DNA from: Dehalobacterium formicoaceticum
Lineage (GTDB): Bacteria; Bacillota; Dehalobacteriia; Dehalobacteriales; Dehalobacteriaceae
Reading direction: 5' to 3'
Length of the DNA stretch: 64,000 bases
Assembly (NCBI RefSeq): GCF_002224645.1
Contig: NZ_CP022121.1
Span: forward strand, 992,001 to 1,056,000
Each line of letters starts with the position of its first letter. The stretch's first letter is position 1. The notes under the pieces are model-generated. The model was not told the DNA's origin and ran no database searches. It worked only from the letters and a program-made list of their open reading frames with translations. A program made the position numbers and the translations under genes. Of the stretch, positions 26,866 through 39,499 are shown piece by piece.

Positions 26866-26893
26866 CAGACCACGGGGACGGTTCGTGCGGTTT
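26866..26893. repeat. REP-like sequence upstream of the RAYT gene
   Basis: The block around ACCACGGGGACGGTTC (26870-26885) shares ACCACGGGGACGG in inverted orientation with the hairpin at 27702-27734 on the other side of the transposase gene. Paired inverted REPs flanking the gene are typical for RAYT loci. Confidence 0.6.
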
Positions 26894-26939
26894 ACAGCAA
26901 AATTCCTTGTATGATAAGATATTTTGGGGTGATTGAATA

Positions 26940-27698
26940 ATGCCAAGGACTGGAAGAATAAAGAGTAAAAGCGGTATATATCATATCGTAATGAGGGGTA
27001 TCAATAAGCAAACCATCTTTGAAGAGGAAGAAGACTCATTAATTTTTCTGGAAACGCTAAAAAAATATCAGGAAAAAAACGGCTATAAAATATATGGATA
27101 TTGCTTAATGGGAAATCATATTCACCTGCTGATTAAGGAAGAAGAAGAAGCTCTGGAAATAATAATGCGCCGCATAGGAGCAAGTTACGTGTACTGGTAT
27201 AATCTAAAATATAATCGGTACGGGCATTTATTTCAGGATAGATATAAAAGTGAAGTGGTGGAAGATGAGAGCTATTTTTTAACTGTATTAAGATATATAC
27301 ACCAAAACCCGGTAAAAGCAGGAATAGCAGCTGATGCTGCAAATTATAATTGGAGCAGTTATAATGAATACGTTGGTAAGAGGGCAATTGTAGATACAGA
27401 TTTTGCATTGAGAATATTTAGTAGTGATAGGGAAAAAGCATTAGAAAGTTTTAAGACATCTCATCAGATAAGCAGCGACGATCTTTGTTTGGATGTTAGT
27501 GAAAATAAAAGATTAACGGATAAAATAGCCGTAGAGATTATTAAACAGAAATGCCGAGTAAATCATTGCAGTGAAATCCAATCTGTAGAAAAGGATCAAC
27601 GGGATAGATATTTGAAATTTTTAAAGGAAGAAGGACTTTCTACAAGGCAAATTGCAAGATTAACGGGTATAAGTAGGGGTATAGTTTCAAAAGCATAG
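26940..27698 (+). CDS. REP-associated tyrosine transposase (RAYT, IS200-like Y1 family)
   Basis: A 252-residue single-strand transposase related to IS200 TnpA. The HUH metal site is visible as MGNHIHLLI (about residues 58-66). FQDRYKSEVVEDESYF and LRYIHQNPVKAGIA (about residues 97-125) form the conserved second half; the Tyr in LRYIHQNPV is the likely nucleophile. A C-terminal extension ends in a helix-turn-helix LSTRQIARLTGISRGIVSK, as in one RAYT subgroup. RAYT proteins cut and move REP hairpins and are usually domesticated single-copy genes. ATG 26940 follows TTTTGGGGTGATTGAATA. Inverted REP sequences flank it, and more related hairpins lie at 26269, 27776 and 61688. Confidence 0.92.
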   Translation: MPRTGRIKSKSGIYHIVMRGINKQTIFEEEEDSLIFLETLKKYQEKNGYKIYGYCLMGNHIHLLIKEEEEALEIIMRRIGASYVYWYNLKYNRYGHLFQDRYKSEVVEDESYFLTVLRYIHQNPVKAGIAADAANYNWSSYNEYVGKRAIVDTDFALRIFSSDREKALESFKTSHQISSDDLCLDVSENKRLTDKIAVEIIKQKCRVNHCSEIQSVEKDQRDRYLKFLKEEGLSTRQIARLTGISRGIVSKA

Positions 27699-27701
27699 AG
27701 C

Positions 27702-27734
27702 GACGAACCAGAAGAGCCGTCCCCGTGGTTCGTC
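27702..27734. repeat. REP hairpin downstream of the RAYT gene
   Basis: GACGAACCA (27702-27710) and TGGTTCGTC (27726-27734) pair perfectly around GAAGAGCCGTCCCCG. The loop side contains the complement of the GGGGACGG core seen upstream of the gene. Confidence 0.7.
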
Positions 27735-27775
27735 CTTCACCGACTGTTGGCTGATGTTCATTTCCCTTGCAACTA

Positions 27776-27806
27776 GTGGGACAAGGTACCTGTCCCCTTG
27801 TCCCAC
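27776..27806. repeat. REP-like hairpin (right copy) before uvrA
   Basis: GTGGGACAAGG (27776-27786) and CCTTGTCCCAC (27796-27806) pair perfectly around TACCTGTCC, the same loop as the copy after uvrB. The right arm is the first of three tandem 11-mers. Confidence 0.75.
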
Positions 27807-27828
27807 CCTTGTCCCACCCTTGTCCCAC
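27796..27828. repeat. Three tandem copies of an 11-bp repeat
   Basis: CCTTGTCCCAC occurs at 27796-27806, 27807-27817 and 27818-27828 without spacers. It is an expansion of one REP arm, and it ends exactly where the duplicated uvrB 5' region begins. It lacks spacers, so it is not a CRISPR. Confidence 0.85.
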
Positions 27829-27829
27829 C

Positions 27830-27974
27830 TTAACCTTGTGGGATATGGTATAATAAAAGTATAGAGTATGTTGTAAAGTGGGGTCAGAATCATGAGTGAC
27901 TTTAGGGGATTAACCTCAGGCTCTTGAGCGTTGGGTGAAGGGGATTCTGGCCGGAGAAAAGAATCAAGTGCTTA
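27830..27974 (+). pseudogene. Degraded duplicate of the uvrB promoter and 5' coding region
   Basis: Bases 27830-27974 resemble 24224-24394. Shared blocks are TTAACCTTGTGGGATATGG plus TATAAT, then GGTCAGAATCATGAG, then ATTCTGGCCGGAGAAAAGAA and CAAGTGCTT. About 30 coding bases are missing inside and several bases differ. The copied -10 TATAAT is at 27849-27854, while the TTATTA -35 of the original is replaced by the REP-derived sequence. The copied ATG (27892) now opens an 11-codon frame ending in TGA at 27925. The copy lies just before uvrA and may serve as its promoter. No other gene is seen in 27699-28022. Confidence 0.85.
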
Positions 27975-28022
27975 GATTGCTTATCATAGATCGTTGATCA
28001 GATCAAAATAGAAGGAGTATTT

Positions 28023-30887
<2,865 letters not shown>

Positions 30888-32710
30888 ACCCGGCGTGTAC
30901 CTGATGAAAGATGATCAGGGGAAGATTATCTATGTGGGCAAGGCTACTTCCCTCAAACAGCGGGTGCGGTCCTATTTTCAAAACAGTAAACACCATACCC
31001 CTAAAGAGCTTTCACTGATCAAAAAGATTCATGACCTGGAAACCATTGTGGTGGACTCGCCCATGGAAGCACTTGTTTTGGAATGTAATTTAATTAAGCA
31101 GCACCGTCCCAAATATAATATCCGCTTAAGGGATGACAAACATTATCCTTACATCAAGATTACCATGGATGAGTCTTTCCCCCGGGTTTTGGTGGTGCGG
31201 TCGATGAAATCGGACAAAGGGAAATATTTTGGTCCCTATACTAACAGTACTGCGATGCATGAAACCTTAAAAATAATTAAAGATATTTTTCCCCTGCGCT
31301 CCTGCCGCAAGGAGAAGGTGGATCCCAAAACCAGGGCTTGTTTAAATGCCCACATTGGGAAATGTGCCTCTCCTTGTGCCGGGAAAATTTCACCGGAAAA
31401 TTACCGGGCCATGGTTGATCAGGTGATCCTGTTCTTGGAAGGGCGGCGCTTGGAGGTGATCAAGGATTTGGAAAAGAAGATGAAACAAGCATCGGAAGAT
31501 CTGAATTTTGAAGAGGCGGCCCGCTACAGGGATCAAATTCAAGCGGTACGGCAAGTAGTGGAAAAGCAAAAGGTGGAAAACAAGAATTCAGAAGATCGGG
31601 ATGTGGTGGGTTTGGCCACCGGGAGGGATTTAGCATCGGCGGTGATCTTTTTTGTCCGAGGGGGCAAGGTCATGGGCCGGGATCATTTTTTTCTGACCAA
31701 TGTGGAGCATGATCAGGTGGACTCCTTATTAGGCGCTTTTTTACAGCAATATTATGAACATGCCGAAGAAATACCCGGTGAAATCGTGATTCAAAGCCCC
31801 CTTCCTGATCAGGCTTTGCTGGAAGAGTGGCTGACCATGAAGCGGGGTTTTAAGGTGCACATGCACCAGGCCCAACGGGGGGATAAAAAACGGCTTTTGG
31901 ATCTGGTAATTAAAAATGCCCAGATTAAACTGGATCAGCATTATTCCCTGCAAAGTCAGCGCAAGGAGGAAGCAGGGGCAGCTTTGGAGCAGCTGCGTAA
32001 GGAACTGCATTTACCCCAGACACCCCACCGTATTGAGTGCTATGATATCTCCAATACCCAGGGTACCAACTCCGTGGGTTCCATGATCGTTTTTATCGGA
32101 GGAGAACCCTGCCCGGCAGAGTATCGCAGGTTTAAGATAAAGACGGTGGAAGGCCCTAATGATTTTGCCTCCCTCCAGGAGGTTTTAAGACGCCGCATTC
32201 AGCGAGGCTTGGATGAGAGAAGGGAAATCAGAGAAGCAGGCCTCCCCCTTAAGGAAGCAAAATTTGCCGACTTTCCTGATCTGATGATTATCGATGGGGG
32301 CAAGGGGCAGCTTTCCGCTGTGAAAGAAATTTTGGATCAGTTTGCTTTATCATTGCCTGTTTTTGGGTTGGCGAAAGAATTTGAACATCTTTTCCGGCCG
32401 GAAGAAAGTGAACCAATTATTTTGGCAGCCAACAGCCCAGCCTATTATTTAATCCAGCGGGTACGCAATGAAGCCCACCGCTTTGCCATTACCTATCATC
32501 GCAAGCTGCGCTCCAAGGAACAAGTAAAATCCGTCTTGGATGAAATTCCCGGGATCGGGCCTGCCCGGAGAAAAGCTTTGCTTAAAGCTTACGGCTCTGT
32601 GGAAAGAATTGCCCAGGCTTCCGCGGAAGAATTATCAATGGTGGAAGGCATGAACCGAAAATCTGCCGCCGATGTGTACCTTTTCTTTAAAAAAATGAAG
32701 GAGAAAAATG

Positions 32711-33511
32711 ATGACGATTAAATTGATTGCATCCGACCTGGATGGGACTTTATTAGATGAACATGGTGGTATTTCAGAACGGACCAAGGAAGCGATCCGG
32801 CGCGCGGAAAAAAAAGGGGTGCTTTTCACCTTTGCCACCGGCCGCATGTATCGCTCCGCTTTGCCTTTTGCCCAAGAATTAAATCTTGATTTACCTTTGA
32901 TAACTTATGAGGGGGCTTTGATCAAAACATCCCATACCCAGGAGGTAATTCGCCATCGTCCTCTGCCGGTGGATCTGGCTAAGGAAATCATTACCATTGG
33001 GGACCAAGAGCATCTAAGCGTCAACGTTTATGTGGATGACGAGATCTATGTCCATCGGGAGACGGAAGCGGTGCAAGATTATAGCCGTATGGTGCGGGTA
33101 CCCTATACCAAGGTGGATCACTTACAGAGTTTTTTGGAACAGCCTCCCACGAAGGTGATTTATATTGGTGAAGAAGAACGGTTGCTGCGTCTTTGGGGAG
33201 AGTTGAAGGAGCAGTTTGGCGATCAGGCTTATATTACAAAATCCACCCCCCATTTCCTGGAATTTACTCATCCCCAAGCCACTAAAGGGAATGGGATTCA
33301 GGTCTTAAGTCAGATCTTAAACATCAAGCAGGAAGAAATTATGGCTTTCGGGGACAATTTTAATGACTTATCCTTATTACGTTCCGCCGGTTTGGCTGTG
33401 GCCATGGAAAATGGGCGGGAAGAATTGAAAAAAGAAGCTGATTTTGTTACCTCTTCCAATCGGGAAGATGGGGTAGCTCAAGCCATAGAGCAATTTGTTC
33501 TCTCCGAGTAA
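32711..33511 (+). CDS. Cof-type HAD family phosphatase
   Basis: A 266-residue HAD phosphatase of the Cof/YkrA class. Motif I is DLDGTLLDE (about residue 9), motif II is FATGRMYRS, the cap domain lies between about residues 80 and 195, and motifs III-IV are KGNGIQVL and FGDNFNDLSLLRSAG. These enzymes remove phosphate from sugar phosphates or cofactors; the substrate cannot be read from sequence. ATG 32711 has AAGGAG 7 nt upstream; ATG 32708 is also possible. The start lies inside the end of uvrC, so the two are translationally coupled although unrelated in pathway. Confidence 0.92.
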   Translation: MTIKLIASDLDGTLLDEHGGISERTKEAIRRAEKKGVLFTFATGRMYRSALPFAQELNLDLPLITYEGALIKTSHTQEVIRHRPLPVDLAKEIITIGDQEHLSVNVYVDDEIYVHRETEAVQDYSRMVRVPYTKVDHLQSFLEQPPTKVIYIGEEERLLRLWGELKEQFGDQAYITKSTPHFLEFTHPQATKGNGIQVLSQILNIKQEEIMAFGDNFNDLSLLRSAGLAVAMENGREELKKEADFVTSSNREDGVAQAIEQFVLSE

Positions 33512-33540
33512 CTTTTGCCATAAAAATATTATGGATGGTA

Positions 33541-33583
33541 TTGACATTTTTCGATAGCAATTATACCAATAACTTGATATAAT
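33541..33583 (+). promoter_or_regulatory. Promoter region of the sugar-phosphate isomerase gene
   Basis: TTGACA at 33541-33546 followed after 15 bp by TATACC, and a perfect TATAAT at 33578-33583 with a poorer -35 (TAGCAA), lie 46-90 nt before the gene. Either could be the working promoter. Confidence 0.5.
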
Positions 33584-33628
33584 TGGAATACTGGAACAAG
33601 CTTAAAGATAACGGAGGGAGAACTAAGT

Positions 33629-34708
33629 ATGCATCATGAAATTAATTTAGATAAATTGGATCAATTAAAAAAAGGTGATCCGGAAAATATGCTGGAAGCC
33701 TTATCTGGCTTACCCACTCAATGCCAGGATGCCATGCAGCGGGCACGGGCAGTGAACATTTCCTTTGCTGCTGATTTTAAAAATATTCTGGTTACCGGCT
33801 TGGGGGGCTCTGCTATCGGAGGAGATTTTCTCCGGGTTTACGGATATCGAAAATGTACCCTGCCCATTTTGGTGAATCGAGACTATAATCTGCCATCCTT
33901 TGTTAATGAACAGACCCTGGTGCTGGCCGTGAGTTATTCCGGAAATACAGAGGAGACCTTAAGTGCTTATGAAGAGGCCAAATTAAAAAAGGCACCCATC
34001 GTCGCTTTAACCAGCGGCGGCCAATTGGCAGAAAGGGCAAAAAAGGATGGGATTCCCCTTATTCTGATCCCCAGCGGGCTGCAGCCCAGAGCGGCCACCG
34101 GATATCTGTTCCTGCCCCTTTTGGTTGTTTTGGAAAAGTTATCACTTCTCTCTGATATCGCAGCTGAAATTGAGGAAACGATTGCAGGTCTGGCGGATTT
34201 AAGCAAGGCGATAAGTGCCCAGGTTCCTACAGAAAATAATCCGGCCAAACAACTGGCTCTGCGCTTTTATAACAAGATACCGGTAATTTGGGGCGTGGCC
34301 GGGACAACAGAAACGGTAGCCATGCGCTGGAAAGGGCAAATTAATGAAAATAGTAAAGCCCTGGCCTATTTCAATGTTCTGCCGGAATTAAACCATAACG
34401 AAATTGTCGGTACGGAAGTACCGGAAAAATTCCTTCGAGAGCTGGAAGTGGTCTTTCTGCGTACCGAGGACGATCATCCCCGGGTGCAAAAAAGGTTCGA
34501 CATCACTAAGGAGATCATTGGGGAAAGAGTAGGAGGGATTAGCGAAGTTTGGGGTGACGGCAAAAATCCCTTGGCCCGGATGTTCGCTCTCACCTATTTG
34601 GGGGACTGTACCAGCGCTTATTTAGCCTTGCTGTACGGAATTGATCCCAGTCCGGTAAAATTGATTACCTTATTAAAAAATAAACTTGCTGAGCTGCCTG
34701 AGGCTTAA
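33629..34708 (+). CDS. Bifunctional phosphoglucose/phosphomannose isomerase
   Basis: An SIS-domain isomerase of 359 residues that interconverts glucose-6-P, fructose-6-P and mannose-6-P. The first SIS domain is clear (NILVTGLGGSAIGGDFLRVY, LAVSYSGNTEETLSAYEEAK), and the second half has the PGI/PMI family blocks PVIWGVAGTTETVAMRWKGQ, NENSKALAYFNVLPELNHNE. ATG 33629 follows ACGGAGGGAG. Its own promoter and a terminator downstream set it as a single-gene unit. It feeds hexose phosphates to the glycogen block that follows. Confidence 0.93.
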   Translation: MHHEINLDKLDQLKKGDPENMLEALSGLPTQCQDAMQRARAVNISFAADFKNILVTGLGGSAIGGDFLRVYGYRKCTLPILVNRDYNLPSFVNEQTLVLAVSYSGNTEETLSAYEEAKLKKAPIVALTSGGQLAERAKKDGIPLILIPSGLQPRAATGYLFLPLLVVLEKLSLLSDIAAEIEETIAGLADLSKAISAQVPTENNPAKQLALRFYNKIPVIWGVAGTTETVAMRWKGQINENSKALAYFNVLPELNHNEIVGTEVPEKFLRELEVVFLRTEDDHPRVQKRFDITKEIIGERVGGISEVWGDGKNPLARMFALTYLGDCTSAYLALLYGIDPSPVKLITLLKNKLAELPEA

Positions 34709-34728
34709 TGCTTTTTAATGTAAGTATG

Positions 34729-34759
34729 ACTATCCATGAAAAGTGGATAGTTTTCTTTT
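34729..34759 (+). terminator. Terminator after the isomerase gene
   Basis: ACTATCCA (34729-34736) pairs with TGGATAGT (34744-34751) across a 7-nt loop, followed by TTTCTTTTG. The rest of the 290-base gap to glgB holds a TATAAT at 34934-34939 as probable glgB -10, with no convincing -35. Confidence 0.75.
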
Positions 34760-34998
34760 GCTGTTAAAAGAATTTTAAATTATGTAAAAGTTTCCTGAAA
34801 AACTTGTTAAGATACTTAAGTAAAGGATGAAAACTCTTTACTGATGCCGGGTTCCACCGATTTTGCTTATTCGCATACTGTTAAACAAATTTTCGAGGGA
34901 ATCCTGAGACTTTTATCCTGGGAAAGATGATGTTATAATAGCACTATCTAGGATATTAATGGAAACATGAATGGAAATAAGTTTGGGGTGGTGTTGAT

Positions 34999-36879
34999 AT
35001 GGAGAGGGAGCGATTCTTGTCGCCGGAAGAGATTTTCTTATTTAACGAAGGAACCTATTACCATTCTTATCTAAAATTTGGCAGTCATAGAGTAAAGGTC
35101 AATCATATTTGGGGCGTTCACTTTGCCATCTGGGCTCCCCATGCGCAGCGGGTCCGGGTAGTGGGGGATTTTAACCGTTGGCGCGGGGCTGATCACCCCA
35201 TGAAAAAACAAGGAGAAACCGGGGTTTGGACCCTTTTTATCCCTCATTTAAAAATTGGAGAGATCTACAAGTATGAGATTCTCACGGCAGCTGGAAGCAC
35301 GATCTTAAAAACAGATCCTTGGGCCTTTCATTGTGAAGTCCGTCCTAAAACGGCTTCTGTTGTCTATGATCTTTCCGGGTATATATGGGGTGATGCTGAT
35401 TGGATGAAAAAAAGAAGAGAGCAAGCTGTCAGGGAACAGCCCCTAAGTATTTATGAGGTTCACTTGGGTTCCTGGCGGCAGCATCCGGACGGATCCTTTT
35501 TGAATTACCGGGAATTGGCGGAGCAACTGGTACCCTACGTGCAGGAAATGGGATATACCCATATCGAACTTTTGCCTTTAATGGAACACCCTTTGGATCG
35601 CTCCTGGGGCTACCAGGTTACCAGTTACTACGCCGCCACCAGCCGTTACGGCACTCCCCACGATTTGATGTATTTCATCGACTGCTGTCATCAGGCCGGG
35701 CTGGGTGTGATTATGGATTGGGTGCCGGGTCACTTTTGTAAAGATGCCCATGGATTAGGACGCTTTGACGGTAAACCCCTTTTTGAAGGGGAAGAACATG
35801 ATCAATGGGGCACCTATAAATTCAATTTTTCCCGCACGGAAGTATGGAGTTTTCTCATTGGCAATGCCGTATTCTGGTTTGCAGAGTATCATGTGGATGG
35901 ACTGCGGGTGGATGGGGTTACCAGTATGCTCCTCTTAAATTTCGGCAAAGGAGAACGTAACTGGACGCCCAATATTTATGGCGGAAGAGAAGATCTGCAC
36001 GCCATTGATTTCCTGCGCAAGCTGAATCAGGTGGTTTTTCATTATTTTCCGGGGGCTTTAATGATCGCCGAGGAGTCCACGGATTGGCCGATGGTCACCA
36101 AACCTCCCTATGAAGGTGGCTTGGGCTTTAATTATAAGTGGAACATGGGTTGGATGAATGACACGTTGAAGTATATGGAGACCTATTTTGACCGGCGCTG
36201 TGATCACCATCATTTACTGACCTTCTCTTTGCTGTATGCCTTTTCCGAGGAATTTATTCTGCCCTTTTCCCATGATGAGGTGGTGCACGGGAAAAGGTCC
36301 CTGTTGGATAAAATGCCCGGAGACTATTGGCGCAAATTTGCCGGATTACGTTTGCTTCTTTGCTACCAAATCTGCCATCCGGGAAAGAAATTACTTTTTA
36401 TGGGGGGAGAATTTGGCCAGTTTATTGAATGGCGGGAAGCAGAATCCCTGGAGTGGTTTTTGACCGATTATGAAATGCACCGTAAACTGCAATACTTCGT
36501 CAAAGAAATCAACCATTTGTATCTGCGGGAGAAAAGCCTGTGGGAATTGGACTATTCCTGGGAGGGATTTAGTTGGCTGGATGTGAATAATAATCAACAA
36601 AGCGTGCTGGCATTTATGCGCCGGGATCAGCAGGGGAATTTTTTACTGGTGGTGTTGAATTTCCAACCTGATTATTATCCTAATTATCGGCTGGGGGTGC
36701 CGGTTTCAGGTGTTTATCAAGAAATTTTTAATACAGATGCATCATGCTTTGGCGGCTCAGATCAAGTGAATCGAGACTCCGTTCTTGGAGAGAAAATTCC
36801 CTACCACGGGCAGCCTTTTTCCATCGAAATGAAACTACCGCCTTTAGGCGGCATCATCATCAGATTGGTTGCCGGGTAA
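34999..36879 (+). CDS. glgB: 1,4-alpha-glucan branching enzyme
   Basis: GlgB cuts alpha-1,4 chains and re-attaches them by alpha-1,6 bonds. The 626 residues start with a CBM48 module (HFAIWAPHAQRVRVVGDFNRW, residues 38-58) and continue with the GH13 barrel: GYQVTSYYAATSRYGTP, nucleophile Asp in DGLRVDGVTSMLLL, acid Glu in LMIAEESTDWP and the third Asp in LPFSHDEVVHGK. A C-terminal beta domain ends the protein. The VDGV in place of the common VDAV near the nucleophile is a conservative change. ATG 34999 follows TTTGGGGTGGTG. It heads the glgB-glgP-glgA group, with glgP only 30 nt further. Confidence 0.96.
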   Translation: MERERFLSPEEIFLFNEGTYYHSYLKFGSHRVKVNHIWGVHFAIWAPHAQRVRVVGDFNRWRGADHPMKKQGETGVWTLFIPHLKIGEIYKYEILTAAGSTILKTDPWAFHCEVRPKTASVVYDLSGYIWGDADWMKKRREQAVREQPLSIYEVHLGSWRQHPDGSFLNYRELAEQLVPYVQEMGYTHIELLPLMEHPLDRSWGYQVTSYYAATSRYGTPHDLMYFIDCCHQAGLGVIMDWVPGHFCKDAHGLGRFDGKPLFEGEEHDQWGTYKFNFSRTEVWSFLIGNAVFWFAEYHVDGLRVDGVTSMLLLNFGKGERNWTPNIYGGREDLHAIDFLRKLNQVVFHYFPGALMIAEESTDWPMVTKPPYEGGLGFNYKWNMGWMNDTLKYMETYFDRRCDHHHLLTFSLLYAFSEEFILPFSHDEVVHGKRSLLDKMPGDYWRKFAGLRLLLCYQICHPGKKLLFMGGEFGQFIEWREAESLEWFLTDYEMHRKLQYFVKEINHLYLREKSLWELDYSWEGFSWLDVNNNQQSVLAFMRRDQQGNFLLVVLNFQPDYYPNYRLGVPVSGVYQEIFNTDASCFGGSDQVNRDSVLGEKIPYHGQPFSIEMKLPPLGGIIIRLVAG

Positions 36880-36909
36880 TTTTGGAGGGATATGTTGGGA
36901 GGGGAAGAA

Positions 36910-39392
36910 ATGATTTGGCTTAAAGACAGTTTTAAAAAGGCCTACGTAGAAAAGTTTATTGAGATTCAAGGATCGATGCCGAATACGGGAACATCTTGGG
37001 AAAAATATCGTGCCTTGGTGGTCTTAATCAAAGAAAAAATGAAAATCAGCCAGGCGGCGGAATCAATGAACGACTCTTCGCCGGATCAGGAAAAGCAGGT
37101 TTATTATTTTTCCTTGGAATTTTTGATTGGTAAACTATTATCTTATTATCTGATTAATTTGGGCATTAAAAATGTGGTCCAGGAAGGCCTGGAGGAACTG
37201 GGCATTGATTTGGAAGACCTGATAGCAGAAGAAAATGATGCAGCATTGGGCAATGGAGGCCTGGGACGTCTGTCTGCTTGTTATCTGGATTCTATGGCTT
37301 TTTTAGGCATCCCCGGTCAGGGCAATGGCATCCGCTATAAATATGGACTTTTTCAACAAAAAATTGTGAATGGTTTTCAGGTGGAACTGCCGGATAACTG
37401 GTTAAAAAACGAATATCCCTGGGAAATGAGAAAGTCGGATAACACAGTGGTGGTGAAATTCAAAGGCCATGTCAGGACAGAAAGTATTAAAGGTAAACTG
37501 ACATTTTTCCATGAAGACTATGAGCCGGTGCTGGCGGTGCCCTATGACATTCCGATGCTGGGCTATGGCAACTTGAATCGGATCAATAACCTGAGGCTGT
37601 GGAGTGCCGAGCCGATCAAGGATGATCTTGACTGGGTCAGTTTTAATCAGGGGGACTACAGCAAGGCAGTTGCTTACCGTTCTGAAGTAGAAGCCATTTC
37701 TTACATCCTCTATCCTGAAGACAGCAGTCATGCCGGACGGGAATTGCGCTTAAGACAGGAATATTTTTTCACTGCTGCCGGTTTAAGCACGATCATTCGT
37801 TATTTTAAAAAGAAAAACAACTCTTTTTCCGGTTTTGCCCGTAAAGTTGCCATTCATATCAATGATACCCATCCTGCCCTGTGTGTGCCCGAGTTGATGC
37901 GTATTTTTATGGATGAAGAGGATTTAGGCTGGGACGAGGCCTGGAACATCACAGTCAATACCATTTCATTTACCAATCATACCATTCTGCCCGAGGCCTT
38001 GGAAAAATGGCCGGTGGAGATTATGAAATCCCAATGTCCCCGCATTTATATGATTATTGAAGAAATTGACCGCAGGTACCGGGAAGAGATGCATCATATG
38101 CATCCGGAAAAAAGAGATCTGATTGAACACACAGCCATTATTCGGGACGGGCAGATCCATATGGCACATCTGGCGGTGATCGGCAGCAATTCCGTTAACG
38201 GGGTGGCGGAGCTGCATACGAAGATTCTGAAAACCCAGGTACTTAAGGATTTTTATACCATCTATCCCTATAAATTCAACAATAAAACCAATGGGGTCAG
38301 TCACCGGAGATTTTTATTGGAAGCCAACCCGGATCTGTCCAGGTTAATCAGTGAGAGCATTGGAGAGGACTGGATCCGGCAAAGCGAATCCTTGGAAAAG
38401 TTGTTGCCTTATACATCGGACACTGCATTTCTGGAAAAATTAGCAGATGTGAAATACCACAACAAATGTCGTTTGGCTAATTATATCAATGATAAAATGA
38501 ATATCCAGGTGGATCCTTCCTCGATTTTTGATATTCAGGTAAAAAGAATCCATGCATATAAACGTCAGCTTTTAAATATTCTTAAAATTATGGATCTTTA
38601 TAATCGTTGGAGAGAGGATCCCAGCATGGATATATATCCTACTACCTTTATCTTTGGCGGTAAAGTCGCACCCGGTTACCAATATGCGAAAAGCATTATC
38701 AAATTAATCACTACCATGGCTCAGAGAATTAATACCGACCCGGCTTTGGGGGGTAAAATGAAGGTGATTTTCCTGGAGAATTTTAATGTCAGCCTGGCGG
38801 AAATGATTTATCCTGCGGCGGACATTAGTGAACAGATTTCTACGGCTAGTCAGGAAGCTTCCGGAACGGGCAACATGAAATTTATGTTAAACGGTGCCAT
38901 TACCTTGGGAACCTTAGACGGTGCCAATGTGGAAATCAGACGGGCCGTGGGGGATGAGAACATCGCGATTTTTGGTTTAAAAGCCAATGAGGTGATGAAT
39001 TACTACCAATGGGGGGCTATAAATCCTGGGAAGAATATCAGAATTTCCCTCGTTTGAAAAGGGTTGTTGATCAATTGGTAGACGGCAGCCTGGGATCAAG
39101 CAACGAATTCGCCGGTATCTATGAATCCTTATTGCGGGATAACGATCAATACTTTGTGTTAAAGGATTTTCGCTCCTATACCGACACCTGGCAGAAAGTA
39201 AATTTATGGTATCAACATAAGCTGTCCTGGGCCAGTTCCTGTTTGGTTAATATCGGGAAGGGCGGAGTTTTTTCCAGTGATCGCGCTATTAAAGAATATG
39301 CAGATGATATCTGGCATGTGCCTTACCAAAATGAAATACCCGGTCCGCAAGAACAATCAGGCATCAATCAGATAAAGCATGCGTATAAATAA
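36910..39392 (+). pseudogene. glgP: Glycogen/alpha-glucan phosphorylase, frameshifted near the 3' end
   Basis: This enzyme releases glucose-1-P from glycogen with pyridoxal phosphate. The first frame (to 39057) holds NGGLGRLSACYLDSMA, HINDTHPALCVPELMRI, and the PLP site ASGTGNMKFMLNGA with its Lys. After YYQW the frame runs into an unrelated tail, while the next frame picks up GGYKSWEEYQNFPRLKRVVD and the normal C terminus VFSSDRAIKEYADDIWHVPY ending at 39392. The junction is G6 at 39011-39016; a seventh G restores ...YQWGGYKSWEEY. About 120 C-terminal residues are lost without it. ATG 36910 follows GGGAGGGG; ATG 36892 is an alternative. The cause may be a real mutation or a base-call error. 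Confidence 0.88.
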
Positions 39393-39499
39393 GTATGTCC
39401 AGTAACGGGATTCTTTAAAATGCATCTCGTTGGATCTTAAATTCTGCTTCAATATAAATAAAAGCTGTATTTAGAATAAGGGAGGAAGGAGATTTAGAT

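Noticed and set aside
27796-27828. Three 11-mers as a CRISPR array
   Set aside because: They are directly adjacent with no spacers, and no cas genes are present.
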